Source: Candidatus Saccharimonadota bacterium
Lineage (GTDB): Bacteria; Patescibacteriota; Saccharimonadia; Saccharimonadales; UBA4665
Length of the DNA: 64,000 bases
Assembly: GCA_025928155.1 (NCBI GenBank)
Contig: JAICKC010000005.1
Coordinates: forward strand, 1-64,000
Direction: 5' to 3'
Each line of letters opens with the position of its first letter. Within the stretch, counting starts at the first letter, position 1. The position numbers and the translations under genes were made by a program. This document shows, piece after piece, positions 16,930 to 25,930 of this stretch. The notes beneath the pieces are model-generated. The model searched no databases and had not been told where the DNA came from. It was given only the letters and a program-made list of their open reading frames with translations.

Positions 16930-17325
16930 CTACGCGGTTCGCTTATGGGTACGCGCCGCATCAAGTGCACGGGCGTGCGTTCGTGCCGCGTCCAGGTTCT
17001 TGCCAGTCACTACCCCGAAGCCGCCGGGTAGAAAGTCGCCTGGCTGTACATCGTCCGCATAGTTTCCTGTCCGCGCTAGGGGAGAATGCTTGCCAACCTG
17101 AGCATCACGATGGTGCTGGGTTACGACAGCGCTCCTAACTGCAGCAGCTACAGCAATCTCTTCTGGTGCGGGCGGCCGTTCTTCGGGGTGCTCAATAGAC
17201 GCCTCTTCGCCAGGCATCACAAAGTTATTTTTGACAGCAAAATTGCCAGGGTCTGTCGAGCCATTGCCCACAACCTCAACGTCAAATAAGGCACCTTCGT
17301 CTGGTTGTTCTTGGTGGTGCACCAT
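16930..17325 (-). CDS. hypothetical protein upstream of EndoQ
   Basis: 131 residues, not recognised. It is hydrophilic, rich in Pro, Glu and Ala, and ends with a near-repeat (DAARTHARALDAARTHKRT). There is no membrane helix. Its stop codon lies directly against the start of the EndoQ gene, which supports expression, but the low-complexity composition makes it less certain than its neighbours. Confidence 0.45.
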   Translation of the reverse strand: MVHHQEQPDEGALFDVEVVGNGSTDPGNFAVKNNFVMPGEEASIEHPEERPPAPEEIAVAAAVRSAVVTQHHRDAQVGKHSPLARTGNYADDVQPGDFLPGGFGVVTGKNLDAARTHARALDAARTHKRTA

Positions 17326-17370
17326 ACGTACACCATACCACTCCGGCTGCGCTTTTTACAAAAGGGGCCA

Positions 17371-18603
17371 TTACTCCCAACGGAAGACACGGAAGGCGAT
17401 GGCATAGACGATAACCAACCAGACGGCCATAACGCCCAGCTGGGGGCCAAGCTGCGTCAAGTGTTGGCCCTCGGTGGCAATGAGCCGCGCGCCGTCGATA
17501 ACCGGCGTCAGCGGCAAAAAGCCCGTAATGCTCTGCAGCCAGTGCGGCATCACATACCGCGGGAAGAATGTACCCGAGAGGAACATCATAGGGAACACCA
17601 CGATGTTGGCGAGCGGCGCCGCCTGCCGTTCATTGCTTGCCCAACCGCCAATGGCCAAACCAATCCCGAGTATGAGAATGATGCTAAAGACCAGAAACAG
17701 CCCTAGTTCGAAGTAGTTGCCGACAACTTTCAGGTGAAACAAGGCGATTGCCACGATAAACATGACGGCGATGCTCATTAGCCCCGACACCGCATTGCCG
17801 AACATCACGCTCAGGAAATATTGCCAAACGCGTAAGGGCGTAGTGTGCAATCGGCGCAAAATGCCCATCTTCTTGAGTTCCGGGAAGATGTTGATGGGGC
17901 CAAAAATGCCGGCGCCCAGGATGGAGAAGCCCAACAGACCGGTAAAGGTGTAGTCAAATGCGCTCAAACTCCGCTCGTTTTTCTGTTTGCTTACTACCGA
18001 GAGTGGCTGCTCGCTGTGCGTAAGCCTAACATTGATCCCTTGGAGTTCAGCCTGCAGCACGGTTGTAAGCGTCTGTGCTGCGCTCTGGTTGTTGTTGGTG
18101 TAGTGCACCACCGCTTGGCCGCTCGGATACGTCGTGCCGGGCTTTACATCGCCGAAGCTGGCGGGCAGTTCAATGGTCGCGTCCAGCTCGCTGCGGCTCA
18201 TTTTTTCGTTGGCGGCAGCGAAAGTTGTGATCGTCTTATCTACCTTGAGCGCCTTTTGCTTTTCCAGCTGCTGGACAAACTGCTTGGCAAACGGCGTGTG
18301 CGATTCGTTGATGATCGCCACGCTGAATGTCACCGACTTATTACCGCTGTTTAAGCCCCCGAACACAAACAGGAAGATGAGCGGAAACAGGAAGGTAAAG
18401 AACAGCGCCAGCCGGTCGCGGAACAGCCGCTTGATGTTGACAGCGAAAAATACCCAGACGGTGTAGAATTTTTTCTGCGTCGGACTGAGCGGCTTCAGGG
18501 GTTTCACGGGCTTATCCACCGCTGGGTGGCCACGGCGGTATAGCCGCCAACCGATGCGGGCAGCAATGAACGCGATAACGATAGCTACAATAACATTTGG
18601 CAT
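17371..18603 (-). CDS. ABC-2 type multidrug-style permease
   Basis: 410 residues. A cytoplasmic and first-helix region (FAVNIKRLFRDRLALFFTFLFPLIFLFVFGG) is followed by an external domain of about 150 residues, and five helices in the C-terminal half with the family segment YVMPHWLQSITGFLPLTPVI. This is the YhgE/DrrB-like ABC-2 membrane form. An extra N-terminal helix precedes it. It is 2 nt downstream of its ATPase gene. The likely function is export of a hydrophobic compound. Confidence 0.85.
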   Translation of the reverse strand: MPNVIVAIVIAFIAARIGWRLYRRGHPAVDKPVKPLKPLSPTQKKFYTVWVFFAVNIKRLFRDRLALFFTFLFPLIFLFVFGGLNSGNKSVTFSVAIINESHTPFAKQFVQQLEKQKALKVDKTITTFAAANEKMSRSELDATIELPASFGDVKPGTTYPSGQAVVHYTNNNQSAAQTLTTVLQAELQGINVRLTHSEQPLSVVSKQKNERSLSAFDYTFTGLLGFSILGAGIFGPINIFPELKKMGILRRLHTTPLRVWQYFLSVMFGNAVSGLMSIAVMFIVAIALFHLKVVGNYFELGLFLVFSIILILGIGLAIGGWASNERQAAPLANIVVFPMMFLSGTFFPRYVMPHWLQSITGFLPLTPVIDGARLIATEGQHLTQLGPQLGVMAVWLVIVYAIAFRVFRWE

Positions 18604-18605
18604 AG

Positions 18606-19373
18606 TTAACTCCTCAGCGCTTTCCCAGTCATATCAATAAATACGTCCTCGAGATTGGCCTGCTCGACGTGCTGCTCTTTCTTGAAACCTTTGGCCAGCA
18701 ACTGTTTGATGAGTACTTTAGGCGTATCGAGAGCGATAATTTTGCCGCGGTCCATAATAGCCACCCGGTCGCAGAGAATCTCCGCCTCGTCCATGTAATG
18801 AGTAGTCAAAATTACGCTAATTCCACGATCACGGACTTCGGTAATTAGGTCCCACAAGTTACGTCGGGCCTGCGGGTCTAATCCGGTCGTCGGCTCGTCT
18901 AAAAAGAACACTTTGGGGTTGTGTACGAGTGCCGCCACAATACTGAAACGCTGCTTCTGGCCGCCGCTTAAACTCTCGATATAAGCATCGGCCTTTTCGC
19001 CCAAATTCACTTCGTCCAGAAACTTTTTAGGATTCACCCGCTCACCGTAGGCGGCAGCGAACATCTGGATAAGTTCGGTCAGCTTGGTTTTGTCCTGGAA
19101 ACCGGGCGTCTGTGGCTGAACGCCGATCATACCACGGATTTCGTACGGCCTTTTGGCGACATCAACGCCATCAATAGTGGCTGTGCCACCATCAATCTCA
19201 CGCAGCGTTTCGATCATTTCCAGCGTGGTGGTTTTGCCCGCGCCATTGGGGCCGAGGATACCAAATATCTCACCTTTTTTAACCTCAAAGCTTATGCCGT
19301 CCACAGCCTTTTTGCCGCCATACGACTTCTGCAGGTTTTCTACTTTTAGGATAATTTGCTCCGATTTTGTCAT
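18606..19373 (-). CDS. ABC transporter ATP-binding protein (DrrA/CcmA type)
   Basis: 255 residues. Walker A GPNGAGKT, signature SLSGGQKQRF, Walker B VFFLDEPTTGLDPQA, H-loop in VILTTHYMDEAE. The short form without the long C-terminal extension fits exporters of the DrrA type. First gene of a two-gene operon with 17371-18603. Confidence 0.9.
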   Translation of the reverse strand: MTKSEQIILKVENLQKSYGGKKAVDGISFEVKKGEIFGILGPNGAGKTTTLEMIETLREIDGGTATIDGVDVAKRPYEIRGMIGVQPQTPGFQDKTKLTELIQMFAAAYGERVNPKKFLDEVNLGEKADAYIESLSGGQKQRFSIVAALVHNPKVFFLDEPTTGLDPQARRNLWDLITEVRDRGISVILTTHYMDEAEILCDRVAIMDRGKIIALDTPKVLIKQLLAKGFKKEQHVEQANLEDVFIDMTGKALRS

Positions 19374-19407
19374 ACTCTTTCACCCTAGCACACCCCAGAA
19401 AATAAAA

Positions 19408-19440
19408 AAAGCACCCCCGTTATTAACTTGGAGGTGCTTT
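19408..19440 (-). terminator. terminator of the 67-residue gene
   Basis: On the minus strand AAAGCACCTCC pairs with GGGGGTGCTTT (two G-T pairs) around an 11-nt loop, followed by TTTTATTTT. Confidence 0.8.
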
Positions 19441-19451
19441 GAGAGCGGAGC

Positions 19452-19655
19452 TTAAGAATTAGAGCTGCGCTTGACAGTCAGGAAGCCGTTGCGATCGTTT
19501 TCGTTCACAGTGAAGCCGGCCGGCAGGTCACATCCTTCAGGTCGCTCGTCCTTGCTGAAGTAGTAAATAGTTTGCTCTTTGCCACCGCGAAGGACGACTT
19601 TCTTAGAGTTCAAGTAGTAGGTAACGCCCTTTGAGTTCGTGTGCTGGTATGCCAT
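19452..19655 (-). CDS. small conserved-looking basic protein
   Basis: 67 residues, rich in beta-forming residues, with no membrane helix: MAYQHTNSKGVTYYLNSK, then an IYYFSK block and a C-terminal FLTVKRSS. It has its own promoter (19694-19723) and terminator (19408-19440), strong support for a well-expressed stand-alone gene. The family is not named; the fold may be a small beta-sheet domain. Confidence 0.8.
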   Translation of the reverse strand: MAYQHTNSKGVTYYLNSKKVVLRGGKEQTIYYFSKDERPEGCDLPAGFTVNENDRNGFLTVKRSSNS

Positions 19656-19693
19656 AGGTGCATATCTCCCTTATAACAGTTGCTAGTATCCCT

Positions 19694-19723
19694 AACATAC
19701 TCTGGAGCGATTTTGTTTGTCAA
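19694..19723 (-). promoter_or_regulatory. promoter of the 67-residue gene
   Basis: Minus-strand TTGACA (19723-19718), 18-nt spacer, TATGTT (19699-19694). An AAGGGAG Shine-Dalgarno follows before the ATG at 19655. Confidence 0.65.
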
Positions 19724-19831
19724 CTAGTTAACGCCAAAGTAACAACGTTTTAGCGTAAGGGGGTTGCCTTGCGGTGGCCGCATGTATTACACTTGTGCTT
19801 GTTACTAAATGAAGAAGGTGGTTTTAACGTA

Positions 19832-20485
19832 ATGGATTTTCGTCAAACGATCCAACCTGGTGCGAGCCGACCCGCTGCACCTGCCCCGGCTCCAGTGGCT
19901 CCTGTGCACAAAGAGGAGCGTGCCTCAAGCAAAAACAGCAAAGGTGGTAAGGCTCCACAATGGCTCCGCATACTAAGCTTCGTGTTACTAGTTGGTATTG
20001 CCGTTTTGCTCGTGGGGGTCATTCTTATCTCTACACGCAGCAGCACCGGTGACGACGAAAGCAAATTTGTTGACAAGAGCAAGTACCAAGCGGTCTTCTT
20101 AAACAATGGTCAGGTATATTTTGGCAACGTTAAAAGCCTCAACGAGAGCTACGTCCGTATGACAAACATCTACTACCTGACTCAGGGCAGCACGAGCAGC
20201 AGTAACACCAGCAACAACTATTCCCTGGTGAAGCTCGGTTGTCAGCAAATCCACGATCCGCTCGATGAAATGGTCATCAACCGCGACCAAGTCACCTTCT
20301 GGGAAAACCTGAACGCCGATGGTAAGGTAGTGAGCAGCATCAAGCAGTTCCAACAACAAAACCCGAAGGGTCCGGACTGCTCGCAGGTAAGCAGCCAAAC
20401 TCAGGCCAGCAACAGCTCAACCTCCGCACAGGGCACAGGCAGCAATAGCTCTTCTTCGAACTCCAGCAGCTCTAGCAGCCACTAG
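19832..20485 (+). CDS. single-pass membrane-anchored protein, Ser-rich tail
   Basis: 217 residues from the ATG giving MDFRQTIQPG; a longer in-frame reading lacks a ribosome site and looks non-coding. It has a Pro/Ala-rich cytoplasmic N-terminus, one helix near 50-72, then an external domain with KYQAVFLNNGQVYFGNV, suggestive of a small beta fold. The end is a low-complexity Ser/Asn/Gln tail. The function is unknown. A terminator follows at 20505. Confidence 0.75.
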   Translation: MDFRQTIQPGASRPAAPAPAPVAPVHKEERASSKNSKGGKAPQWLRILSFVLLVGIAVLLVGVILISTRSSTGDDESKFVDKSKYQAVFLNNGQVYFGNVKSLNESYVRMTNIYYLTQGSTSSSNTSNNYSLVKLGCQQIHDPLDEMVINRDQVTFWENLNADGKVVSSIKQFQQQNPKGPDCSQVSSQTQASNSSTSAQGTGSNSSSSNSSSSSSH

Positions 20486-20504
20486 TTCCCGTTTAGGGTC
20501 ACTT

Positions 20505-20533
20505 AAATACCCCTCGAAAGAGGGGTATTTTGT
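20505..20533 (+). terminator. Rho-independent terminator
   Basis: AAATACCCCTC-GAAA-GAGGGGTATTT, 11-bp perfect stem with a GNRA-type loop, followed by TTGT. Confidence 0.85.
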
Positions 20534-20559
20534 AATGGGCATGTATAATCGTAAGTACA

Positions 20560-21153
20560 ATGGATAAAGGCCATCTGCACCACTTGTGGCGGATTTATCG
20601 TCACGCCAGCCCATGGTACTTTGTGGCTGGCGTACTTATTTTTGGCACGATAAGTCTGGTGAGTTTGCGGCATAACAACGAAAAAATGGTGCACCTGCGT
20701 GATGCCGTGTATGCAGCAGATAAGAATAATGGCGACGTTGAAGGTAGGCTGCGCGTACTTCGGCAGTATGTCTACAGCCACATGAACTCCAGCCTTACCA
20801 GCGGTCCAAATGCCGTCCACCCGCCGATTCAGCTTAAGTATACCTACGAACGGCTGCAGCAAAACAAAGAACAGCAGCTGAGCGCAGGTGATAGTGTGCT
20901 CTACCAGGCGGCGCAAAACTACTGCGACGGCCAGTCGGACGTCGGCAGCGAGGTCATTGCCTGTATACAGCAGTACGCAATCGACCACGGCGCCCAGCTC
21001 GCGCCGGTACCGCCCAGCTTGTATGAGTTCGACTTTGTGAGCGCCCGCTGGTCACCCGACCTGGCGGGATGGAGCCTGGTACTTACGGTGCTGTCGGCTT
21101 TGGGGCTGCTTATTACCGCACCGTATCACTGGTGGGCTAAAAAGTACTTGTAA
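20560..21153 (+). CDS. two-helix membrane protein of unknown function
   Basis: 197 residues: an N-terminal helix near 19-36, an external domain of about 120 residues with helical pattern and a possible Cys pair (near YCDGQ and IACIQQ), then a second helix near 168-188. Not recognised. It is followed by a 49-residue membrane peptide and MurC in the same direction, suggesting an envelope role. Confidence 0.7.
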   Translation: MDKGHLHHLWRIYRHASPWYFVAGVLIFGTISLVSLRHNNEKMVHLRDAVYAADKNNGDVEGRLRVLRQYVYSHMNSSLTSGPNAVHPPIQLKYTYERLQQNKEQQLSAGDSVLYQAAQNYCDGQSDVGSEVIACIQQYAIDHGAQLAPVPPSLYEFDFVSARWSPDLAGWSLVLTVLSALGLLITAPYHWWAKKYL

Positions 21154-21243
21154 CGTTCGCTATGCTATGCAAACTTGAGGGGATTGAAAAGCCTCAGGTG
21201 CCCCCTATCCCATAGTTACGGCTGAATAGTACACTATGCCTAC

Positions 21244-21393
21244 ATGCTCTACGATGTACTCCTTTTGATTATCCGGAAGTACAAGACGTTTTACGTCTGG
21301 TGTCAGCAGCCGCGACAGCAAATCGTAGGCGGGGTCATCATCCTGCTACTGTTGCTGCTCCTGGCTGTCCTTGGACCGTACCCGCTCTTTTAG
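21244..21393 (+). CDS. 49-residue single-helix membrane peptide
   Basis: Short ORF: a basic, aromatic N-terminal part (RKYKTFYVWC, QQPRQQ), then one very hydrophobic helix (VIILLLLLLLAVLG), and ends GPYPLF. It lies between two envelope genes in the same direction. Length and composition fit a small membrane protein; no family is known to me, and no strong Shine-Dalgarno precedes it. Confidence 0.5.
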   Translation: MLYDVLLLIIRKYKTFYVWCQQPRQQIVGGVIILLLLLLLAVLGPYPLF

Positions 21394-21460
21394 GAGTACG
21401 TAGGCCGGGAGGATATACAAGGTTACAAGGTTGTACGCGGCCGTGGCTTAGGGCATACTT

Positions 21461-22759
21461 TTGGATATGCACGTCTATTTTTCGGGAATTGGAGGCACTG
21501 GCATCGGACCGCTGGCGCTCGTTGCCAAACAGGCCGGCTATGAAGTCTCGGGGTCGGATAAGCAGCACAGTCTCTACATCGACCACCTGAAGCAGCACGG
21601 AATTACCGATATACATATCGGGCAGGACGAGGCGGCAATTGCAAAGGTGCACGACACCAATCCGATTGACTGGTTTGTCTACACTTCTGCCCTGCCGCTC
21701 GAAAACCCTGACGCACCGGAGCTTAAATTTTGCCGCGAACAGGATATAAAAACCAGTAAGCGTGACGAGCTGCTCAACCAGATCATTGCCGATAAGCAGC
21801 TAAAACTTATTGCCGTAGCTGGCACACATGGAAAAACTACGACGACCGCCATGGCTGTGTGGCTGCTTAAAAAACTGGGCGTACCGTTCGGCTACATTCT
21901 GCCGGCCAAGAGCAGCTTTGCTGAGATGGGCGCGTACGAGTCGGGCACGGAGTATTTCGTATATGAGTGCGATGAGTTTGACCGAAACTTTTTGAGCTAC
22001 GAGCCGACTCTTAGCCTGATAACCGGCGTGGACTGGGACCACCCCGACATCTACCCGACACGGGAAGATTACAACGCCGCTTTCCTTGAGTTCTTGGAAC
22101 AGAGTAAACAGAGCGTGCTGTGGCAAGCAGATGCCGACCGGCTTGGACTGGAGCCCGGCGACAACCAAACTGTGCTCGACGAGGCTGATCCGGCCATTGG
22201 TGCGTCCCTCAGGCTGCCGGGCCTCGTCAACCGCCAGAACGCCTGGCTGGTCGCCAGTGCTTTGCAGTCACTCGTTGGGCGACCATTCGATGAGCTCGTT
22301 GCGCACCTCAATGACTTTCCGGGTGTGTCGCGCCGCTTTGAAGAAATTGCGCCAGGCCTATATAGTGATTACGCCCATACGCCACCCAAAATCCGCGGCG
22401 CACTTGCGACCGCCCGCGAGGTGGCCGGCGATAGTGTCGTAGTAGTGTACGAAGGTCTGCACAACACCCGGCAGCATTTTATCCGGGGCGAGCTGCATGA
22501 CCTATTCGATGGAGTGAAACAGCTGTACATCGTGCCGAGCTACCTGGCCCGCGAAGACCAGTCACTCAAACTACTCACACCTGACGACCTCAAACTGCTA
22601 CTGAGCGCTGAAACACGGACCGTAACCGAAGCAGCCGCGCTGGACGCGGACTTGCGTGAAGCCATTGTGCAGCATTTGTCTGTGGGCGACACAGTACTAT
22701 GCTTGAGCGCGGGCGGAGGCGGGAGCCTGGACGAGTGGCTACGCCGCGAGTTCTCCTGA
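21461..22759 (+). CDS. murC: UDP-N-acetylmuramate--L-alanine ligase (MurC-like)
   Basis: 432 residues. MurC landmarks: FSGIGGTGIGPLA with SGSD (UDP-binding domain), VAGTHGKTTTTAM (ATP loop), an ECDEFD block, LPGLVNRQNAW, GVSRRFE, and SDYAHTPPKI in the C-terminal domain. It adds L-alanine to UDP-MurNAc in the first step of stem-peptide synthesis. The 432 length is slightly below the usual 450-490. Mpl-type ligases are related, but the motif set fits MurC better. It is convergent with the Pro-rich tail-anchored gene. Confidence 0.82.
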   Translation: MDMHVYFSGIGGTGIGPLALVAKQAGYEVSGSDKQHSLYIDHLKQHGITDIHIGQDEAAIAKVHDTNPIDWFVYTSALPLENPDAPELKFCREQDIKTSKRDELLNQIIADKQLKLIAVAGTHGKTTTTAMAVWLLKKLGVPFGYILPAKSSFAEMGAYESGTEYFVYECDEFDRNFLSYEPTLSLITGVDWDHPDIYPTREDYNAAFLEFLEQSKQSVLWQADADRLGLEPGDNQTVLDEADPAIGASLRLPGLVNRQNAWLVASALQSLVGRPFDELVAHLNDFPGVSRRFEEIAPGLYSDYAHTPPKIRGALATAREVAGDSVVVVYEGLHNTRQHFIRGELHDLFDGVKQLYIVPSYLAREDQSLKLLTPDDLKLLLSAETRTVTEAAALDADLREAIVQHLSVGDTVLCLSAGGGGSLDEWLRREFS

Positions 22760-22767
22760 CGGCTAGA

Positions 22768-24606
22768 CTAGTGCAGTAGCCAGGCCAGACACAATACAAT
22801 GACCACGAGGGCCACCAGATACGGCCAGATCGGACCCGAGCTCGATCGCCCTGGCTGAGGAGTCGGTGCGCCTTGGGTGTTTGCACTTGGTATGTACGGA
22901 GACGACGAACTCGACGCTCCCGGTTGGCCCGATGAGCCTGAAGGCTTGGCAGCGGTAGTGTCGTCACCGCCACTCGCACCAGCGGCCGTGGCCGCCACCA
23001 GCGCTACTTCGCCGGCGGCGGCGTTACGCTGGGCAATCGGCATAGCTTCCTGAGCGCGTTCCCGGTAGTATTCCTGGCCGTACTGGAACGAAGGCGTTTC
23101 GACTGGCCGGCCGGTACGGGTATCTACCTCTATATGATGCCAGGCGCTCGATTGTATGACGTGCTCGGGCGGAACGGCCACCTGGTTTTCGGATTGAGGC
23201 TCCAGGGCAACCCGATTCGGCTGTACTTGCGCTTGCTCCGGACGCTGAACCACCGGCTGTTGCTCTCTGCGTTCGCGTTGCTCAGGTGCCCCAGGGTGCC
23301 GCTCCGCGACCCTGGAGAGCGTTCCTCCAGCTAAAGCAGCGGCGCGCGTACGTTCTGCCTGCTGCGAGCTTACCGCGGCCTGGTATCGGTTCAGCTCAAG
23401 ACGTTGCCGCTCAATCTCCGATCGTTGCTTGGCCTGCTCTTCTTGGGAAAAATGTAGCGTGGTTTCGGTCTGGTTTATTTTTTTGTCTTGTTCTTTGGTT
23501 TTGGCAGCAAATTCGCGCGTCATTTTCTTGCGCAGGAAACGGCGGCCGAGCCACCAGCCTGCTACCAATCCGGCCGCTACGCCACGGTTTTGGCCAGTTT
23601 TTTCTGCGCGGTAGAGGGCATTATTGTGCTCCCGCTTAGTAACGACTTGCTCGGACGGCGACACGCCGCCAGCAAAACTAACCGGAGCGGCCTGTGCCTC
23701 CCGCTCAATGTGTTCGCGGTAAATCCTCGCCGGATCCCACTCTTGATATAAGGGTTGCGGCGACACGCCGGCGACACCGCCAAACTCGGGCGGCTGTTCG
23801 CCGCCGTTGCCACTGCCTCCGCCGGGCGACGGCACTTCTCTGTTACCACCAGACGGCGGAAGATTTCTCCCACCATTGCCGCCAGTGCCCCCCAGAGACG
23901 GAAGTGGAACGAACTCGGCTGCCGGCTGTACGGTAGCCGGTGGTTCGACTTCAGGCATACGTTGCTCTGGCACCACTTCTGGCCTTGGCCCGTCCGCCGC
24001 TGACGCTTCGCCTTGCATGGGCTGCTGTTCGGGCTGGCGGAGAAACGGCAAGGCGTCGGCGAGCGGCGCAAAAGCGGCGGCCATTTTTTCGGCTGGCCCT
24101 TCGGCTTCCTGGGTGGCTTTGGGCTCCGCGTAATCGTGCAGGTATATTACCTCGCCGCCATAGTCGGCGCCCTTCGGCTTTTCCAGCTTGATTTCGATCG
24201 GCTGGTAGTCGTCAGCCGAGCTTTCTGCGGCATCCTCTTTTTTATCATTGTCGGATGTAATAGTATCTTTGGGAAGTTCAATCGCAGGAGCAAGCTGGTC
24301 TTCTGGCCGGGGTACGACAACTTCTTTGCCCTTTTTCCCTTTTCGCTTCTTTTTCTTGGCCTCTGTTTCGTCCTGCGGTAATTCGACAACCGGCGGACGA
24401 CCCAACAGCTCAGGCCGCGCAATAAGCTGTACTACCGAAGCCTTGGGGCGCTCTGACCCCTCCGGTCTTGGTGTGGTTTTCTGCTCCTCGCCAGTTAGGA
24501 CTACACGCGGTATGCTCCGAAAACGGCGAGCTGCTTCCTTGCCGCCTTCCGACTTCGAGTCCGATTCCTTTCCGGAGCTTTCCCACGAGAGCCGTTCTTT
24601 GTCCAT
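22768..24606 (-). CDS. large Pro/Glu-rich tail-anchored protein
   Basis: 612 residues, mostly low complexity: charged Lys/Glu-rich segments at 1-150, Pro/Gly-rich linkers at 190-290, a Gly-rich glycine-zipper-like helix near 335-360 (GVAAGLVAGWWLGRRFLRKK), and a coiled coil near 365-425. The last 20 residues are a membrane helix (LVALVVIVLCLAWLLH). This is a tail-anchored topology with a long cytoplasmic part. No enzymatic domain is visible. The 117-residue gene next to it repeats the layout in miniature. Confidence 0.7.
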   Translation of the reverse strand: MDKERLSWESSGKESDSKSEGGKEAARRFRSIPRVVLTGEEQKTTPRPEGSERPKASVVQLIARPELLGRPPVVELPQDETEAKKKKRKGKKGKEVVVPRPEDQLAPAIELPKDTITSDNDKKEDAAESSADDYQPIEIKLEKPKGADYGGEVIYLHDYAEPKATQEAEGPAEKMAAAFAPLADALPFLRQPEQQPMQGEASAADGPRPEVVPEQRMPEVEPPATVQPAAEFVPLPSLGGTGGNGGRNLPPSGGNREVPSPGGGSGNGGEQPPEFGGVAGVSPQPLYQEWDPARIYREHIEREAQAAPVSFAGGVSPSEQVVTKREHNNALYRAEKTGQNRGVAAGLVAGWWLGRRFLRKKMTREFAAKTKEQDKKINQTETTLHFSQEEQAKQRSEIERQRLELNRYQAAVSSQQAERTRAAALAGGTLSRVAERHPGAPEQRERREQQPVVQRPEQAQVQPNRVALEPQSENQVAVPPEHVIQSSAWHHIEVDTRTGRPVETPSFQYGQEYYRERAQEAMPIAQRNAAAGEVALVAATAAGASGGDDTTAAKPSGSSGQPGASSSSSPYIPSANTQGAPTPQPGRSSSGPIWPYLVALVVIVLCLAWLLH

Positions 24607-24673
24607 ATCGGCTATACTTTACAATTTTTGACCTGTTTTTTCAATGAGCTAGAGAGGTTTCAGGCGATACGGC

Positions 24674-25027
24674 TTACTTGGAGTGCGAGAAGGCGAGATA
24701 CGCCACAACTACCAGCACGATAATCACAACCAGGCCAGCGGCCATAGCTAGCACCGGTGGCTTGGGACCGTCCGCCGGTTTGGGGGCAGCAGCAGGTGGT
24801 ATAGGCTGTTGAGAGTCGGGCATAGGAGGTGGAGCGGGCTGGGTGTCACTGCTGGGTGCGGGTGGCGGGGTTGGCGACACTCCTGCGGGACCGCTCGAAG
24901 ATGGAGCCGCGGGGGCTGTTTCGACAGCAGGAGGGTTTGGTGCAGGGCTTGCAGACGGCTCTGCTGGGGCGGTGGTATCGACTGGTTTTTCTGCCTGTTC
25001 AGGCGCGGGCATTTTTTGTTCATCCAT
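24674..25027 (-). CDS. short Pro-rich tail-anchored protein
   Basis: 117 residues: Pro/Ala/Ser-rich for the first 85, then one C-terminal helix (AAGLVVIIVLVVVAYLAF) and a short basic end. Disordered cytoplasmic part with tail anchor. It lies between MutY and the 612-residue protein in the same direction. The function is unknown. Confidence 0.65.
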   Translation of the reverse strand: MDEQKMPAPEQAEKPVDTTAPAEPSASPAPNPPAVETAPAAPSSSGPAGVSPTPPPAPSSDTQPAPPPMPDSQQPIPPAAAPKPADGPKPPVLAMAAGLVVIIVLVVVAYLAFSHSK

Positions 25028-25045
25028 ATGCGCGTATTGTACCAG

Positions 25046-25930
25046 CTATAAAGCGTAAGTACTACCCTGCTCACGTATTAAGCCTTCTGCCACTAGATCA
25101 CCAAGTACACTTTCGAGGCGCTCGTCGCTAACCAGCCCGTGTAGCTGGGGGAGAGTTTTGCTGCCGCCGCCAAGTAAGCGGATGACTTGACCACGTACCT
25201 GGCGGCGTGATCCGTCGAACCTTGACTGCTTGGTGTAGTGTTTGCTGGCTTTGTTGGCGTTGCCGACTGTCACTTTGAGGTGGCTGCCGTAGTCCATGAG
25301 CGCCCAGTAAAACTCCCGGTAATGAGACGAGCGTGCGGTTTTTTTCATCCCGCTCGGCTGCGGCAAAGCCGACGGCTCGGGCCGCTCGTCTCCCGCTTCT
25401 TCGAGCAAGACCTGCTCTAAAAGGTCCAGTATTTCTCTATCGCTCACGTCGGTTCGCTCTGGAAAAAAATGGTATAGAAATACCGTGCGGACATTGGTTT
25501 CTACGAACAGCGCGGGTTGGTTATAGGCATAGGCCAGGATGGCACCGGCAGTACCCACGCCTATGCCGGGTAGCCGTACCAGCTCCTCCCGGGTGTCAGG
25601 AAAATGCTTCAAGTTATAAACTAACTTTGCAGCCTCATGCAAATATTTGGCCCGACGATTATAGCCCAGGCCCTGCCAGGTACGCAGCACGTCGCCGAGT
25701 TCGGCACGCGCCAGGGCTGCTACCGTAGGAAACTGCCGCAGAAATTCCCTATACTTTGGTATCACCCGCGACACCTGTGTTTGCTGCAGCAACAGCTCGC
25801 TGACCATAATTTTGTACGGGTCAAAACTGCCATCCGGCTCCGGCTCCCGCCACGGCAGGTCGTGGCGGCCGTGCGCATGGTAGTACGCCCACAGCACTTC
25901 ACGGAATAGACGCTTTTCGTGATCGGTCAT
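25046..25930 (-). CDS. MutY-like adenine glycosylase lacking the Fe-S cluster
   Basis: 294 residues from the ATG that overlaps the upstream stop (ATGA); a longer in-frame start is less likely. Helix-hairpin-helix LPGIGVGTAG near 121-130 and SELLLQQTQV near 44-53 (catalytic Glu kept) are MutY features. The position of the catalytic Asp reads ETNVR (Glu145). The four Cys that hold the 4Fe-4S cluster after ALMDYG are all absent, and the C-terminal NUDIX-like 8-oxoG domain is replaced by a short winged-helix-like tail. The family removes A opposite 8-oxoG; activity of this variant needs testing. Confidence 0.78.
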   Translation of the reverse strand: MTDHEKRLFREVLWAYYHAHGRHDLPWREPEPDGSFDPYKIMVSELLLQQTQVSRVIPKYREFLRQFPTVAALARAELGDVLRTWQGLGYNRRAKYLHEAAKLVYNLKHFPDTREELVRLPGIGVGTAGAILAYAYNQPALFVETNVRTVFLYHFFPERTDVSDREILDLLEQVLLEEAGDERPEPSALPQPSGMKKTARSSHYREFYWALMDYGSHLKVTVGNANKASKHYTKQSRFDGSRRQVRGQVIRLLGGGSKTLPQLHGLVSDERLESVLGDLVAEGLIREQGSTYAL

